From NCBI RefSeq assembly GCF_023109675.1, contig NZ_JALDUR010000005.1:1-64000 (forward strand): a stretch of 64,000 nt of DNA, given 5' to 3'. The position numbers and the translations under genes were made by a program. This DNA comes from Streptococcus parasanguinis (GTDB lineage Bacteria > Bacillota > Bacilli > Lactobacillales > Streptococcaceae). Under the pieces are notes generated by a model that ran no database searches, was not told the DNA's origin, and saw only the letters and a list, made by a program, of their open reading frames with translations. This document shows positions 35,805 through 45,430 of this stretch, piece by piece; position 1 is the stretch's first letter, and each line of letters begins with the position of its first letter.

Positions 35805-36917
35805 TTATTGCTGACCTGTGTATTCACGCGGAATCCGGTCACTTAAGATACAGACTACTTCGTAATTAATCGTGCCACGGTAGTCCGCAACTTCTGTCGC
35901 GGTGATTTCCTTCTCACCATCTCGTCCAATCAGGGTAACTCTAGTCCCCAAAGGCATTTCTTCGGGAAGGCGAATCGTCACCTGGTCCATCGAAACCCGG
36001 CCAACAATGGGGCAAAACTCACCCTTGATCAGTACATGGAAATTTTGCATCTCTCTGATCCAACCATCCGCATAACCTATAGGAAGCGTTCCAATCCATT
36101 GGGTTTCTTCTGTTGTGTAGGTTGCCCCATATCCGATATCTTGACCAGCTTCTAACTGTTTGACATGGACTAATTCCGTCATCAAAGTCAAGGCTGGTTT
36201 TATTTCATAAGGCAAATCTAGGACAGAACCGCTCGGATTCAAGCCATACATGACATCTCCCAAGCGCACAGCCGTGAAAATCGTATCCGCATGCCACAAA
36301 GAGGTAGCCGAATTACTAGCATGGACAATGGGAGGAAGGGTTTCAAGAGCAGCCAATACTTCTTTGAAAAACTGGTATTGCGCTTGGAATTTTCGATCAT
36401 CTGCTTCATCTGCTGTCGCAAAATGAGTAAAAATCCCTTCAATTTCAGCTCCAGCTGCTAAGAGGAGACGTTCAGCCTCTTTGATCTCTTCGATCCTTCG
36501 GAATCCAATCCGCCCCATTCCAGAATCCACCTTGATATGGACCTTCAATCCTGAAAGATCTGCTTCTTGTCCAAGCAATTGATCCAACCAAGCAAGACTC
36601 GCCACTGTTAAGCGGATGTCATGCTCTTTGGCTAGATTCACTGTTTCACTTGGCACAACTCCTAAAATCAAAATAGGGTGTTGCAAGCCTTCTTCACGGA
36701 TTTCGAGGGCTTCATCCATATTGGATACACAAAAGCCATCAACCTGAGGCGCCAATTTTTTGGTCACCGCAACGACCCCATGACCATAGGCGTTGGCCTT
36801 GACGACTGCATATTTCAAGGCTTGACTCGGAATATGCTCACTGACTTGTTGCACATTAAAGGCAATGGCATCCAAATCGACTCTAGCAACAGTTGGTCTA
36901 TGTTTACTTGCTTTCAT
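35805..36917 (-). CDS. alr: Alanine racemase
   Basis: 370 residues, PLP-dependent, supplying D-alanine for peptidoglycan and teichoic acids. The PLP Lys is in [22 protein letters not shown] and the catalytic Tyr region GYGATY follow, and the C-terminal beta domain has GRVSMDQ. Start 36917 has GGAGGAAGAAA upstream and lies within the acpS end (14-base overlap), so the two are coupled. Confidence 0.96.
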   Translation of the reverse strand: MKASKHRPTVARVDLDAIAFNVQQVSEHIPSQALKYAVVKANAYGHGVVAVTKKLAPQVDGFCVSNMDEALEIREEGLQHPILILGVVPSETVNLAKEHDIRLTVASLAWLDQLLGQEADLSGLKVHIKVDSGMGRIGFRRIEEIKEAERLLLAAGAEIEGIFTHFATADEADDRKFQAQYQFFKEVLAALETLPPIVHASNSATSLWHADTIFTAVRLGDVMYGLNPSGSVLDLPYEIKPALTLMTELVHVKQLEAGQDIGYGATYTTEETQWIGTLPIGYADGWIREMQNFHVLIKGEFCPIVGRVSMDQVTIRLPEEMPLGTRVTLIGRDGEKEITATEVADYRGTINYEVVCILSDRIPREYTGQQ

Positions 36918-37269
36918 TTTCTTCCTCCAAAATGACACTGGTCGACACTAGGTCTCCCTTGTGACTGATCGAAATCCATACCTTCCCAGAAAAAGGAGAC
37001 TTAGAAAAATAGGGTGCTCCGTGGGCATCATTTAAAATTTCTAAATCTTGAAAACCAACCGGTCCAATCCCTGTTCCCATTGCCTTTGAAAAGGCTTCTT
37101 TGGCGGACCATCGGCCCGTTAAATATTCCATTTTCCGTTTTCCAGACAATTCCTCAAAGCGCTCTCGCTCAGCCTCGGTTAAGACTTTTTCAGCGAATCG
37201 AGTATTCTTCTGATAGGCTTTTTCAATCGCAGCGATCGATTCGATATCGATGCCATGTCCTTTGATCAT
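36904..37269 (-). CDS. acpS: Holo-[acyl-carrier-protein] synthase
   Basis: 121 residues, the usual AcpS size. It transfers 4'-phosphopantetheine from CoA to acyl carrier protein. Metal-binding residues lie in GHGIDIESI and [12 protein letters not shown]. Overlaps alr at its end, an arrangement (acpS-alr) conserved in streptococci. Probably part of a secA-aroG-acpS-alr transcription run, with a weak hairpin between aroG and acpS. Confidence 0.96.
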   Translation of the reverse strand: MIKGHGIDIESIAAIEKAYQKNTRFAEKVLTEAERERFEELSGKRKMEYLTGRWSAKEAFSKAMGTGIGPVGFQDLEILNDAHGAPYFSKSPFSGKVWISISHKGDLVSTSVILEEENESK

Positions 37270-37315
37270 CTTGTTTTATCCTTATTTATCGTTTCAGTAT
37301 CGTTTTACTGACAAA

Positions 37316-37350
37316 AGAGAAGGGGCTAAAGAATCACTCCTTCCGCCCCT
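37316..37350 (-). terminator. Weak terminator after aroG
   Basis: AGGGGC and GCCCCT pair around a long loop; on the minus strand TTCTCTTTTG follows. The poor T run suggests partial read-through into acpS. Confidence 0.5.
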
Positions 37351-37355
37351 GCCTT

Positions 37356-38384
37356 TTACTTATTCATCGTTGCAATTTCTTTGACCAAGGCCTGTGTTTT
37401 TTCCCAACCCAGGCAAGGGTCTGTGATGGATTGACCATAAACCACTGGTTCATTTTGACGGCCATCTTCTAGATAGGATTCAATCATGAAACCACGAACT
37501 AAAGTTGCCAAATCCTTGTTCCAAGCACGGTTCATCATGGTTTCTCTCACGATGCGTACTTGCTCTTCGAATTGTTTGCCAGAGTTGTCATGGTTGGTAT
37601 CCACCAGGATGAAGGGATGTTGCAAGCCCATTTCGCTATAGCGTTTTGCTGCCGCTAGCAAATCTTCATAATGGTAGTTTGGAATATTCTTACCACTTGC
37701 ATCCAAGCCCCCACGAAGGATCGCATGAGCTAAAGGATTTCCTGATGTTTCCACTGCTTGGGCATTGAACAAAAAGTTTTGGGGATGTTGGGCTGCATAA
37801 ATCGCATTGAACATAACAGAAAGATTCCCAGAAGTTGGATTCTTCATACCTGTCGGAGCAGAGATCCCACTAGATACAAAGCGATGCTCCTGGTCTTCAA
37901 CTGATCGCGCTCCAATGGCATGATAAGAAATCAAATCTTCAACATACGGAAGACTTGCTGGATAAAGCAACTCATCCGCAGTTGTCAAACCAGTTTCTGT
38001 AATCACACGGTAGTGGAGATGTCGGACTGCTTTCAAACCGTCCACAAAGCTTGGTGCTGCATGTGTATCTGGTTGGTGCATCAAGCCTTTATAGCCATCC
38101 CCATTGGTCCGAGGTTTAGCCGTATAGACCCGCATCACAATGAAAATCTGATCTTTGACTTGCTCTTGCAAGTCTGCCAAACGACGGGCATAGTCCATCA
38201 CAGCTTCTTCATTATCAGAAGAGCAAGGCCCGATCACAAGAAGGATCCGTTGGTCTTCTCCTTTGATAATAGCTTCCAATTCTCGATCACGCGCTTCTTT
38301 GCGCTCCAAGGCTGGACCTTCCAAGCGGTAAAGCGAAGCGATCTCTTGCTCATCAATCTTATTGCTCTTCGTAATGAATACCAT
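37356..38384 (-). CDS. aroG: 3-deoxy-7-phosphoheptulonate (DAHP) synthase, AroG/AroF type
   Basis: 342 residues, type I DAHP synthase, first step of the shikimate pathway (PEP plus erythrose-4-phosphate). Motifs include LVIGPCSSDNEEAVMDYA, RVYTAKPRT, GARSVEDQEHR, and DTNHDNSGKQ (metal His and Asp). Some streptococci carry two copies in tandem at this place; here there is one. It lies 52 bases after secA on the same strand. Confidence 0.95.
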   Translation of the reverse strand: MVFITKSNKIDEQEIASLYRLEGPALERKEARDRELEAIIKGEDQRILLVIGPCSSDNEEAVMDYARRLADLQEQVKDQIFIVMRVYTAKPRTNGDGYKGLMHQPDTHAAPSFVDGLKAVRHLHYRVITETGLTTADELLYPASLPYVEDLISYHAIGARSVEDQEHRFVSSGISAPTGMKNPTSGNLSVMFNAIYAAQHPQNFLFNAQAVETSGNPLAHAILRGGLDASGKNIPNYHYEDLLAAAKRYSEMGLQHPFILVDTNHDNSGKQFEEQVRIVRETMMNRAWNKDLATLVRGFMIESYLEDGRQNEPVVYGQSITDPCLGWEKTQALVKEIATMNK

Positions 38385-38436
38385 ACGGCCTCCTTATGCT
38401 ACCTAGCCCCATCCTCTTTCTATTTCAGAGGAGCTC

Positions 38437-40956
38437 TTAAAATTTACGTCCGTGACAGTTTTTGAATTTCTTGCCTGAACCACAAGGGCACAAATCGTTG
38501 CGTTTCACTTGTGATAAGTCAATATCTGCTGGAATATCTTGTTGTTGCGCTGCAATGTTGCGAGTCGCAGTTGTTGAAATACTGTGTTCCGTACGTGGAC
38601 GTTCTTGTTCGTGAATTTGGGCTTTCATCATGAGACGAGTCACATCAAATTCAATCGATCCGATCATATCGTTAAACATACGGAAACTTTCTGATTGGTA
38701 TTCTACCACTGGGTTATTTTGCGCATACCCACGGAGTCCAACCGCATTTCGCAATTGATCCAAAGCATCGATATGGTCCGTCCACTTGCTGTCCACCACA
38801 CGAAGGATCAAGACTTTTTGGAATTCTTGCACAGACTCTTCGTCACGCAATTTCGCTACTTGGCTAGCATAGATTTCTTCTGCACGTGCATACAAGTAAT
38901 CGATAACTTCCTTGTCAGATTTTCCTTCAATATCGCTTGCAGAAATCGTATCTTCCGGAACCAAATTGTATTTGGCAAAGTTCAGAATCGCTTCAACGCG
39001 TTCTTCCTTGCTTGAGTGGCTGGCTCCTTCAACAATCCGTTTGATGGTCCGTTTGATCATGGCCTTGATTTCAGGCGCCAAGTCACGGTTAGCTGTGATG
39101 ACATCATAGCGTTCAGCGTAGATAATTTCCCGTTGTTCCCGCATCACGTCATCGTATTGAAGGACTTGTTTACGGGTATCGTAGTTGTTTCCTTCAACCC
39201 GTTTTTGTGCACCCTCTACCTGACGGGTGAACATATTTGAACGGATCACTGATTCTTCTTCGCTCAACTTGAAGCGATCAAGCACTGCTTTGATCCGTTC
39301 AGAACCGAAACGACGCATCAATTCATCTTCAAGAGACAAGTAGAATTGAGATTCACCTGGATCCCCTTGACGTCCTGAACGTCCACGAAGCTGGTTATCG
39401 ATCCGACGGCTTTCGTGACGTTCTGTCCCGATGACACAAAGTCCACCGAGTTCGCGAACACCTTCACCAAGTTTGATATCGGTACCACGTCCGGCCATGT
39501 TGGTCGCAATGGTAACAGCACCACGTTGACCAGCGTTCATGATGATTTGCGCTTCTTTGTAGTGGTTTTTCGCATTCAAAACTTCGTGAGGGACACTTGC
39601 TTGAACCAACAATTGAGAAAGGTAATCACTGGTTTCAACGGCAACGGTACCTACTAGGACTGGTTGACCTTTTTCATGACGAGACTTGACATCTTCTACA
39701 ACAGCCTTAAATTTTGATTTCAAGCTTGGGTAGAGAAGGTCTGGATGGTCAATACGGGCAATCGGACGGTTGGTTGGAATTGGAATCACGCGAATGTTAT
39801 AAATTTCACGGAATTCTTCTTCTTCGGTTTTCCCTGTCCCTGTCATCCCTGACAACTTCTTGTACATACGGAAGAGGTTTTGGTAAGTAATCGATGCAGA
39901 TGTTTTGGTTTCTTCTTGAACTGGAACACCTTCTTTGGCTTCAATCGCTTGGTGAAGTCCATCAGAATAGCGACGTCCTTCCATGGTCCGACCAGTAAAT
40001 TGGTCGACGATCAAGATTTCTTGATCTTCGCTGACCACATAGTCGATATCCAAAATCATGATGTAGTTGGCACGAAGGGCGTTGTCGATAAAGTGAGTCA
40101 AAGCTACATTTTCAATATCGTACAAGTTTTCAAGATTAAAGTAGCTTTCTGCTTTATCGATTCCTGAATCAGACAAACCGATGGTTTTAGATGGGACATC
40201 GATAATGTAATCGTCCTCTGTCAAGGTCTTCACATAAGCATCCGCCATGTGATAGAGCTGGCTCGTATCAGAAGCTGTCTGACCAGAAACGATCAACGGA
40301 GTACGCGCTTCGTCAATCAAGATGGAGTCTACCTCATCGACCAAGGCATAGTTCAATGGACGTTGAACCATGTTTTCTGCACGCACAACCATGTTGTCAC
40401 GCAAGTAGTCAAAACCAATCTCTGAGTTGGTTGAGTAAGTGATATCACAGAGGTAAGCTTCTTTTTTCTCAGCTGGAGATTTTGCTGCAAGGTTGATCCC
40501 TACTGAAAGGCCAAGCCATGAGTAAAGTTCTCCCATCTCTGTTGCATCCCGCTCTGTCAAGTATTCATTGACGGTAACAACGTGCACCCCTTTACCAGAC
40601 AAGGCATTCAAGTACACCGGCATGGTTGCTGTTAGGGTTTTTCCTTCCCCTGTACGCATCTCTGGAACGTCACCATGGTGAAGGACGATTCCCCCCATGA
40701 CCTGAACCTTGTATGGGAACAAACCAAGAACCCGTTTTGCCCCTTCACGAACAACTGCAAAAGCCTCGTACAAGAGATCATCCAAAGACTCACCATCTTG
40801 GTAACGTTGCTTAAACTCAACTGTTTTCGCTTTTAATTCGTCATCCGTCAAAGCTGCCATTTGGTCTTCATAAGAAAAGACCTTATCAGCCATTTTTTCA
40901 AGGCGTTTGATTTCGCCTCGATCATTTTCAATAATTGTTTTTAATAAATTTGCCAT
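38437..40956 (-). CDS. secA: Protein translocase ATPase SecA
   Basis: 839 residues, the full length of the housekeeping SecA. Walker A region is [10 protein letters not shown], the DEAD-type box is [13 protein letters not shown], and helicase motif VI is [13 protein letters not shown]. The C-terminus has the zinc-binding [14 protein letters not shown]. It drives export through SecYEG. It is the general SecA and not SecA2 of the accessory system, judged by the C-terminal zinc site and the acpS-alr neighbourhood. Confidence 0.97.
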   Translation of the reverse strand: MANLLKTIIENDRGEIKRLEKMADKVFSYEDQMAALTDDELKAKTVEFKQRYQDGESLDDLLYEAFAVVREGAKRVLGLFPYKVQVMGGIVLHHGDVPEMRTGEGKTLTATMPVYLNALSGKGVHVVTVNEYLTERDATEMGELYSWLGLSVGINLAAKSPAEKKEAYLCDITYSTNSEIGFDYLRDNMVVRAENMVQRPLNYALVDEVDSILIDEARTPLIVSGQTASDTSQLYHMADAYVKTLTEDDYIIDVPSKTIGLSDSGIDKAESYFNLENLYDIENVALTHFIDNALRANYIMILDIDYVVSEDQEILIVDQFTGRTMEGRRYSDGLHQAIEAKEGVPVQEETKTSASITYQNLFRMYKKLSGMTGTGKTEEEEFREIYNIRVIPIPTNRPIARIDHPDLLYPSLKSKFKAVVEDVKSRHEKGQPVLVGTVAVETSDYLSQLLVQASVPHEVLNAKNHYKEAQIIMNAGQRGAVTIATNMAGRGTDIKLGEGVRELGGLCVIGTERHESRRIDNQLRGRSGRQGDPGESQFYLSLEDELMRRFGSERIKAVLDRFKLSEEESVIRSNMFTRQVEGAQKRVEGNNYDTRKQVLQYDDVMREQREIIYAERYDVITANRDLAPEIKAMIKRTIKRIVEGASHSSKEERVEAILNFAKYNLVPEDTISASDIEGKSDKEVIDYLYARAEEIYASQVAKLRDEESVQEFQKVLILRVVDSKWTDHIDALDQLRNAVGLRGYAQNNPVVEYQSESFRMFNDMIGSIEFDVTRLMMKAQIHEQERPRTEHSISTTATRNIAAQQQDIPADIDLSQVKRNDLCPCGSGKKFKNCHGRKF

Positions 40957-41082
40957 TTTTTTCCTTACTTTGAATTTTTCAAAATCTAAAATGTTCTTTT
41001 TATTCTAGCATTTTTTAAACATTTTTTCAAGATCAAGGCTGTATCTTACAAGACTTTCGAGTGGTTTTTTTCGTGTAAGAAA

Positions 41083-41118
41083 ATCCAAAAAGATGCCTGC
41101 TCAAGCAGACATCTTTTC
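41083..41118 (-). terminator. Terminator of the KimA-like gene
   Basis: AAAAGATG-CTGCT and AGCAG-CATCTTTT pair with one mismatch around a tiny loop; the minus strand then reads TTTTTGGATTTTC. It lies 13 bases past the stop at 41131. Confidence 0.85.
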
Positions 41119-41130
41119 TTTAGGCGATCG

Positions 41131-42975
41131 TTATTCAGACAAATGGTAAGAATAGCTTGCCACAACCACTTCTTCATGCCAACGAAGTGCATACTTCAAT
41201 TTCAAACTCATTTGGTTGTGGAGAATATTTTGCCAATGTTTTTTAGGGATAAATTGAGGGACTAGGACTGTAACGGTGTTGCCTTTTTCCTTGGCCTCCT
41301 CAGCCACTTTTGAGACAAATTCAACTGTTGGCTGGATAATATCCCGGTAACTGGTCATGACATTTTCAAAGCGAATATGAGGGAAATAGTGCTTAAATTC
41401 TTCTGCTACCTCAGCGTCTTTAACCTTGGTTTCTTCCGTTGAGACGTGCATAGCTATAACATCGTTTCCTAGGCTATTTGCATAACTCATAGCTCCCACA
41501 CTTACTTGAGTGACATTCCCAACAAGGACAATCACGGTATTGCCCGCATAACTTGTCTTTTCGATCTTACCTCCCAAGCGCAATTGAGCCGCAACTTTAT
41601 CATAGTGATTACGGATACTCAAGAACATCCAAAGCAAGAGACCAATAATAGGGAAGAAGGGCCAGATCTCACGCAAACGGAATAATAAGAGGATCAAGAC
41701 AATTCCATAACAGATGGCTGCCCCCAGGATATTGGCAAGCGAATACTTAAGAAATCCTTTTTGATATTGGCGTTTCCAGTGGATCACCATCCCTGTTTGA
41801 GATAGGGCAAAAGGAATAAAGACCCCAATGGTATAAAGCGGAATCAAGCTTTCTGTTTGCCCATCAAAAATCAAGAGCAAGACGATGGCACCAATCGCCA
41901 AGGTCAAAATCCCATTAGAATAGCCCAGACGATCCCCTTTTTCCATATACATGTGTGGCATGTATTTATTTTTAGCCATGTTAAAGGCCAACATTGGAAA
42001 GGCAGAGAATCCTGTATTAGCCGCAACTGCCAAAATCAAGGCTGTTGACAATTGGAAGACGTAAAAGAAGGCTTGTCCGACTGGGGAATTCCCTAAGATG
42101 GCTTGGGCCATTTGGGCTAGAGTTGTTATCCCTTTAGCTGGAACGACACCCACCCAGTAATTGAGGAAGGTAATCCCTGCAAACATGATCCCCAAAATCA
42201 AAGCCATAATGGTCAAGGTAGAGGCTGCATTCTTTGCTTTTGGTTTCTTAAAGAAAGGAACCGAATTGGAGATGGCTTCAACCCCTGTTAGGGAAGCGGA
42301 TCCACTCGTAAAGGCCCGCAATAAGAGAATGACACTAACCCCTGAAATGGTTTGACCCACATGAGCAGTTGCGTTATAGGCCAAGTGACCCGTCAAGATT
42401 TGGATCACGCCATAGCCGATCAAGGCAATGGTACTGACAATGAAAAGGTAGACCGGAATCATCAACGATGTCGCTGATTCGCGTAGCCCCCGAAGGTTCA
42501 TCAGCATCAAAATCAAGACCAACAAAATGGAAATGTGAAGATTATAAGGATGAAGAGATGGAATCGCTGACGTGATGGCATCTGCACCGGAAGACACAGA
42601 TACTGCTACTGTCAGCATGTAGTCAACCAAGAGACTACCACCAGCGATCAAACCCGCTTTGGGAGACAAGTTCTCCGTAGTCACCATGTAGGCCCCTCCC
42701 CCTTGAGGGTAGGCATGAATGACCTGGCGATAAGAAATCGTTAAACTGGCTAGGAGAACCAGGACCACAATCCCAATCGGAATGGACCACCAAATAGCTC
42801 CTGCTGATACGGTCATCAAGACCAAGATAACTTGCTCTGGACCATAGGCAATAGAAGAAAGTGCGTCACTAGAGAGCATGGCCAAAGCCTGCATTTTCCC
42901 TAGCAATCCGCCTTCACCTTCTGCACCAGATTTCAACGGACGGCCAATAAACCATTTTTTCAATGTTGAAAACAT
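41131..42975 (-). CDS. APC-superfamily permease, KimA-type potassium importer
   Basis: 614 residues with about 12 membrane helices (to about residue 470) and a soluble C-terminal domain of about 140 residues (NTVIVLVGNVTQVSVGAMSYA, later VTVLVPQF). The order and the helix 1 sequence MLSSDALSSIAYGPEQ match the KimA (YdaO) family of proton-potassium symporters; the C-terminal part is the cytosolic dimerising domain. KimA is inhibited by c-di-AMP in bacilli. A general amino acid permease is the alternative annotation. A consensus promoter and a hairpin just before the ribosome site suggest control in the leader. Confidence 0.82.
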   Translation of the reverse strand: MFSTLKKWFIGRPLKSGAEGEGGLLGKMQALAMLSSDALSSIAYGPEQVILVLMTVSAGAIWWSIPIGIVVLVLLASLTISYRQVIHAYPQGGGAYMVTTENLSPKAGLIAGGSLLVDYMLTVAVSVSSGADAITSAIPSLHPYNLHISILLVLILMLMNLRGLRESATSLMIPVYLFIVSTIALIGYGVIQILTGHLAYNATAHVGQTISGVSVILLLRAFTSGSASLTGVEAISNSVPFFKKPKAKNAASTLTIMALILGIMFAGITFLNYWVGVVPAKGITTLAQMAQAILGNSPVGQAFFYVFQLSTALILAVAANTGFSAFPMLAFNMAKNKYMPHMYMEKGDRLGYSNGILTLAIGAIVLLLIFDGQTESLIPLYTIGVFIPFALSQTGMVIHWKRQYQKGFLKYSLANILGAAICYGIVLILLLFRLREIWPFFPIIGLLLWMFLSIRNHYDKVAAQLRLGGKIEKTSYAGNTVIVLVGNVTQVSVGAMSYANSLGNDVIAMHVSTEETKVKDAEVAEEFKHYFPHIRFENVMTSYRDIIQPTVEFVSKVAEEAKEKGNTVTVLVPQFIPKKHWQNILHNQMSLKLKYALRWHEEVVVASYSYHLSE

Positions 42976-42987
42976 AAAAAACTCCTT

Positions 42988-43022
42988 GAAAAAAGATCAT
43001 GAGGCCGGGAATTCCCTGCCTC
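42988..43022 (-). promoter_or_regulatory. Leader hairpin with T run before KimA-like gene
   Basis: On the minus strand GAGGCAGGGAATTCCCGGCCTC forms a strong stem (one A/G mismatch), followed by ATGATCTTTTTTC and then AAGGAG and the start codon. It looks like an intrinsic terminator placed inside the leader, i.e. an attenuator, or it could simply protect the mRNA end. Confidence 0.5.
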
Positions 43023-43042
43023 TTTTTCATAAAACTGGGGTT

Positions 43043-43071
43043 ATTCTACTCTTTTTTTTCAAGACTGTCAA
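43043..43071 (-). promoter_or_regulatory. Promoter of KimA-like gene
   Basis: TTGACA (43066-43071), 17-base spacer, TAGAAT (43043-43048) on the minus strand. It gives a leader of about 60 bases containing the hairpin above. Confidence 0.85.
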
Positions 43072-43169
43072 CTGAAATTGTGAAATCTTCGTAAAGTTTT
43101 CATTGTGTTCATTTATCCAACCTCTCTTAGATCAGCCAGCTTCTTTTCAAATTGATCCAAGCAAAAAAC

Positions 43170-43346
43170 GAGGCTAGGACAAAAATCCTAGCCTCTCAAT
43201 TATTTTTGGATTGTCGAGCAAGACGCAGTGGTTGAGTGGGCTCTACTGCGCTGATTTCATCAGCTTTTACAGTCCTACTCAACTGTGCGGAGGTAGGACG
43301 ACGAAATCGAATTCTAACGAATTACCGATTTCTGTCCCACTCTCTC
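43170..43346 (-). repeat. Dispersed ~175-bp structured repeat, copy 3 (inverted)
   Basis: Reverse-oriented copy of the repeat at 16953. Compared with the others its third hairpin is fully paired (CTAGGA...TCCTAG where other copies have an A-C mismatch), and the loop base differs. It lies between the KimA-like and MerR genes. Confidence 0.92.
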
Positions 43347-43350
43347 TTTT

Positions 43351-44091
43351 TTATTTGGGTTGATGTGCCACATAGTGGGCAATGACATCCGAAGTGTACT
43401 GGGCTGTGCCAGCTCCAAACTTGTCGATGTTTTCCTTGAATTCTGGGTTATAGACATAGCCTTTGCCGATATGGCCAAAAACCTCTATAGAGCAGTCAAA
43501 TCCATACGTTCGAATTGCTTCTAAAAGTTTAGCTGCCTGATTTTGATTTTCATTTGCGGATACGGATAGACCATCTTTGAGATTTTGCGCCAAAGTTTGA
43601 AAAACTTGGTTGAAGGCTTCCGTAGCCTCATCTTCACGCCCCTTTTGGCGCTCAAGCGCTTGGTCCATGACTTCTTGACCGTACTTCTCTACCGCCTCTT
43701 GCTGGTATTTTTGAGTATCTTGATAGCTAAATCCAGTGAATTTTTCCTCAATGGTCATTTTTCTTTCTCCTTTTTGTTCTTGAATGGTTTTTTGCAAGGT
43801 AGAAATCAAGGTATCCAGACGTTGTCTTTCTTGAGTCAAATAGTCCAACTGTTTGGTCAAATGGGGCAATAAGTTAGCTTTTTCTTCAGCTAAGAGTTCT
43901 GCTATTTGGTCTAAGGAAAATCCTAGATACTTGTAGTAGAGAATCACCTGTAATCGTTCTAAATCTTCTTGACTGTATGTCCGATAACCATTTTCAGATT
44001 TCACAGGAACGAGAAGTCCTATCTTGTCATAGTGGTGCAAGGTCTTGACAGAGACACCCGACAGCTCTGCAGCTTCTTTGATATGGTACAT
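43351..44091 (-). CDS. MerR-family regulator with TipAS domain
   Basis: 246 residues. The N-terminal MerR winged helix is clear (MYHIKEAAELSGVSVKTLHHYD, then GYRTYSQEDLERLQ), followed by a dimerising coiled coil (about 80-115) and a TipAS-like domain (about 125-246, ending IDKFGAGTAQYTSDVIAHYV). TipAS domains bind thiopeptide and other multi-ring drugs and turn on resistance genes. The true start is 44091, with AAGGAGG upstream; a longer frame to 44202 only reads through the BOX element. No obvious target gene is adjacent. Confidence 0.9.
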   Translation of the reverse strand: MYHIKEAAELSGVSVKTLHHYDKIGLLVPVKSENGYRTYSQEDLERLQVILYYKYLGFSLDQIAELLAEEKANLLPHLTKQLDYLTQERQRLDTLISTLQKTIQEQKGERKMTIEEKFTGFSYQDTQKYQQEAVEKYGQEVMDQALERQKGREDEATEAFNQVFQTLAQNLKDGLSVSANENQNQAAKLLEAIRTYGFDCSIEVFGHIGKGYVYNPEFKENIDKFGAGTAQYTSDVIAHYVAHQPK

Positions 44092-44104
44092 GATTTCCTC
44101 CTTG

Positions 44105-44256
44105 TACTCAATGAAAATCAAAGAGCAAACTAGGAAGCTAGCCGCAGGTTGCTCAAAGCACTGCTTTGAGGTTGTAGATAGAACTGACGAAGTCAGTAAC
44201 ATATATACGGTAAGGCGACGCTGACGTGGTTTGAATTTGATTTTCGAAGAGTATTA
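44105..44256 (-). repeat. BOX element (boxA-boxB-boxC)
   Basis: One copy each of boxA (around GGTAAGGCGACGCTGACG, 44210-44226, complementary orientation), boxB (44150-44200) and boxC (44105-44150), about 152 bp in total. This is the well-known pneumococcal and viridans-group dispersed repeat. On the minus strand it reads A-B-C and ends 14 bases before the merR start codon, next to its ribosome site, so it is probably in the merR leader. Confidence 0.92.
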
Positions 44257-44318
44257 CAAGGATAGTATAACCCCTCCCCTTAGGTCAGAGTCAAGGCTTA
44301 ACATAAAAAAAGTTTTCA

Positions 44319-44362
44319 GATAAAAAAGGCTTGAGTTGTTTCACAACTTTTAACTCAAACCC
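44319..44362 (-). terminator. Terminator of manA
   Basis: TTTGAGTT and AACTCAA pair with an inner GTTG/CAAC-type extension; on the minus strand GCCTTTTTTATC follows. Confidence 0.8.
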
Positions 44363-44370
44363 CTTCTTTT

Positions 44371-45315
44371 TTACGGATGACTTACGATCAATTCTAAACC
44401 TTGCCCTTCCAAAGTCCAAGATTCAACATCGCTCGGTAAGATAAAGTGACTTCCTTTTCGAATAGGATAATCCTTTCCATCTACCGTCAATTTTCCTTCT
44501 CCGGCTAAGACGCTTAACAAGCTGTAATCAGCAGTCTTTTCAAAATCAGCTTTTCCAGTCAGTTCCCACTTATAAACGGTGAAGAAGTCACTTGCAACCA
44601 AGGTGGTCATTCGAAGATCATCGACAACAACTGTATCTGGATGACTATTTGCCGGCTCACCGATGTTTAACACATCAATCGATTTTTCCAAGTGAAGCTC
44701 CCGCAAGTTTCCTTGAGCATCCTTGCGGTCAAAATCATAAACCCGGTAGGTGGTGTCACTCGACTGTTGGGTTTCAAGAATCAAAATTCCAGAACCAATG
44801 GCGTGCATGGTCCCGCTTGGCACATAGAAGAAATCTCCAGCCTTGACTGGAACCTTTGTCAGCAAAGCATCCCAGTTCTTGTCCTCAATTTGCTGACGGA
44901 GTTCTTCTTTTGACTTGGCATTGTGTCCATAGATAATCTCAGATCCTTCATCAGCCGCAATCACATACCAACACTCAGTTTTTCCAAGTTCTCCTTCATG
45001 TTCCATTGCATAGGTATCATCTGGGTGCACCTGTACACTGAGCCAATCGTTGGCATCCAAAATCTTTGTTAATAAAGGAAAGACAGGCTCTTTACGATTA
45101 CTGAATAATTCCCGGTGCTCTTGATAGAGCTGATCCAATCCCATTCCTTCGTATGGACCATTGGCTACTTTAGAAACACCATGTGGATGGGCTGAAATCG
45201 CCCAAAATTCACCGACATGGTCGCTCGGAATTTCGTAACCAAATTCTTCTTTCAGACGAGTTCCTCCCCAAATTTTTTCCTGCATGACTGAATGTAAAAA
45301 TAATGGTTGTCCCAT
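44371..45315 (-). CDS. manA: Mannose-6-phosphate isomerase, class I
   Basis: 314 residues. Zinc-dependent isomerase linking mannose-6-phosphate to fructose-6-phosphate. The metal site is in SVQVHPDD (His), KTECWYV (Glu) and a later GTMHAIGSG (His). Start 45315 follows GAGGAGG; the longer frame to 45351 lacks a site. Divergent from queG across a 115-base gap. Confidence 0.94.
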   Translation of the reverse strand: MGQPLFLHSVMQEKIWGGTRLKEEFGYEIPSDHVGEFWAISAHPHGVSKVANGPYEGMGLDQLYQEHRELFSNRKEPVFPLLTKILDANDWLSVQVHPDDTYAMEHEGELGKTECWYVIAADEGSEIIYGHNAKSKEELRQQIEDKNWDALLTKVPVKAGDFFYVPSGTMHAIGSGILILETQQSSDTTYRVYDFDRKDAQGNLRELHLEKSIDVLNIGEPANSHPDTVVVDDLRMTTLVASDFFTVYKWELTGKADFEKTADYSLLSVLAGEGKLTVDGKDYPIRKGSHFILPSDVESWTLEGQGLELIVSHP

Positions 45316-45417
45316 AATATCCTCCTCGCATTTCATGTTTCTATTATACAAAAAAAAGAAAGTTTTTGAAAGCCCTTCCCATTATTTTCCTCTCTCGCCA
45401 AAAACTTCATTTTTGTG

Positions 45418-45423
45418 TATAAT
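45418..45423 (+). promoter_or_regulatory. -10 element of queG
   Basis: A perfect TATAAT preceded by TG. It ends 7 bases before the preferred start codon at 45431, which would make the message almost leaderless. No good -35 is seen 17 bases upstream. Confidence 0.45.
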
Positions 45424-45430
45424 GAAAGGG

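Noticed and set aside
37920-38465. 181-residue plus-strand frame over aroG/secA ends
   Set aside because: Antisense shadow of aroG, odd composition, no ribosome site.
41020-41090. CTTACA/TGTAAG inverted repeat upstream of secA
   Set aside because: Weak stem with a large loop and no consistent position; not called.
42976-43169. c-di-AMP (ydaO) riboswitch before the KimA-like gene
   Set aside because: The leader is about 60 bases, far too short, and lacks the conserved blocks.
43351-44202. Longer MerR protein with 37 extra N-terminal residues
   Set aside because: The extra part is a translation of the BOX element; the ATG at 44091 has a strong ribosome site and begins with the standard MerR sequence.
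45284-45430. Upstream extension of queG
   Set aside because: It overlaps manA on the other strand, lacks a ribosome site and is not present in the QueG family.
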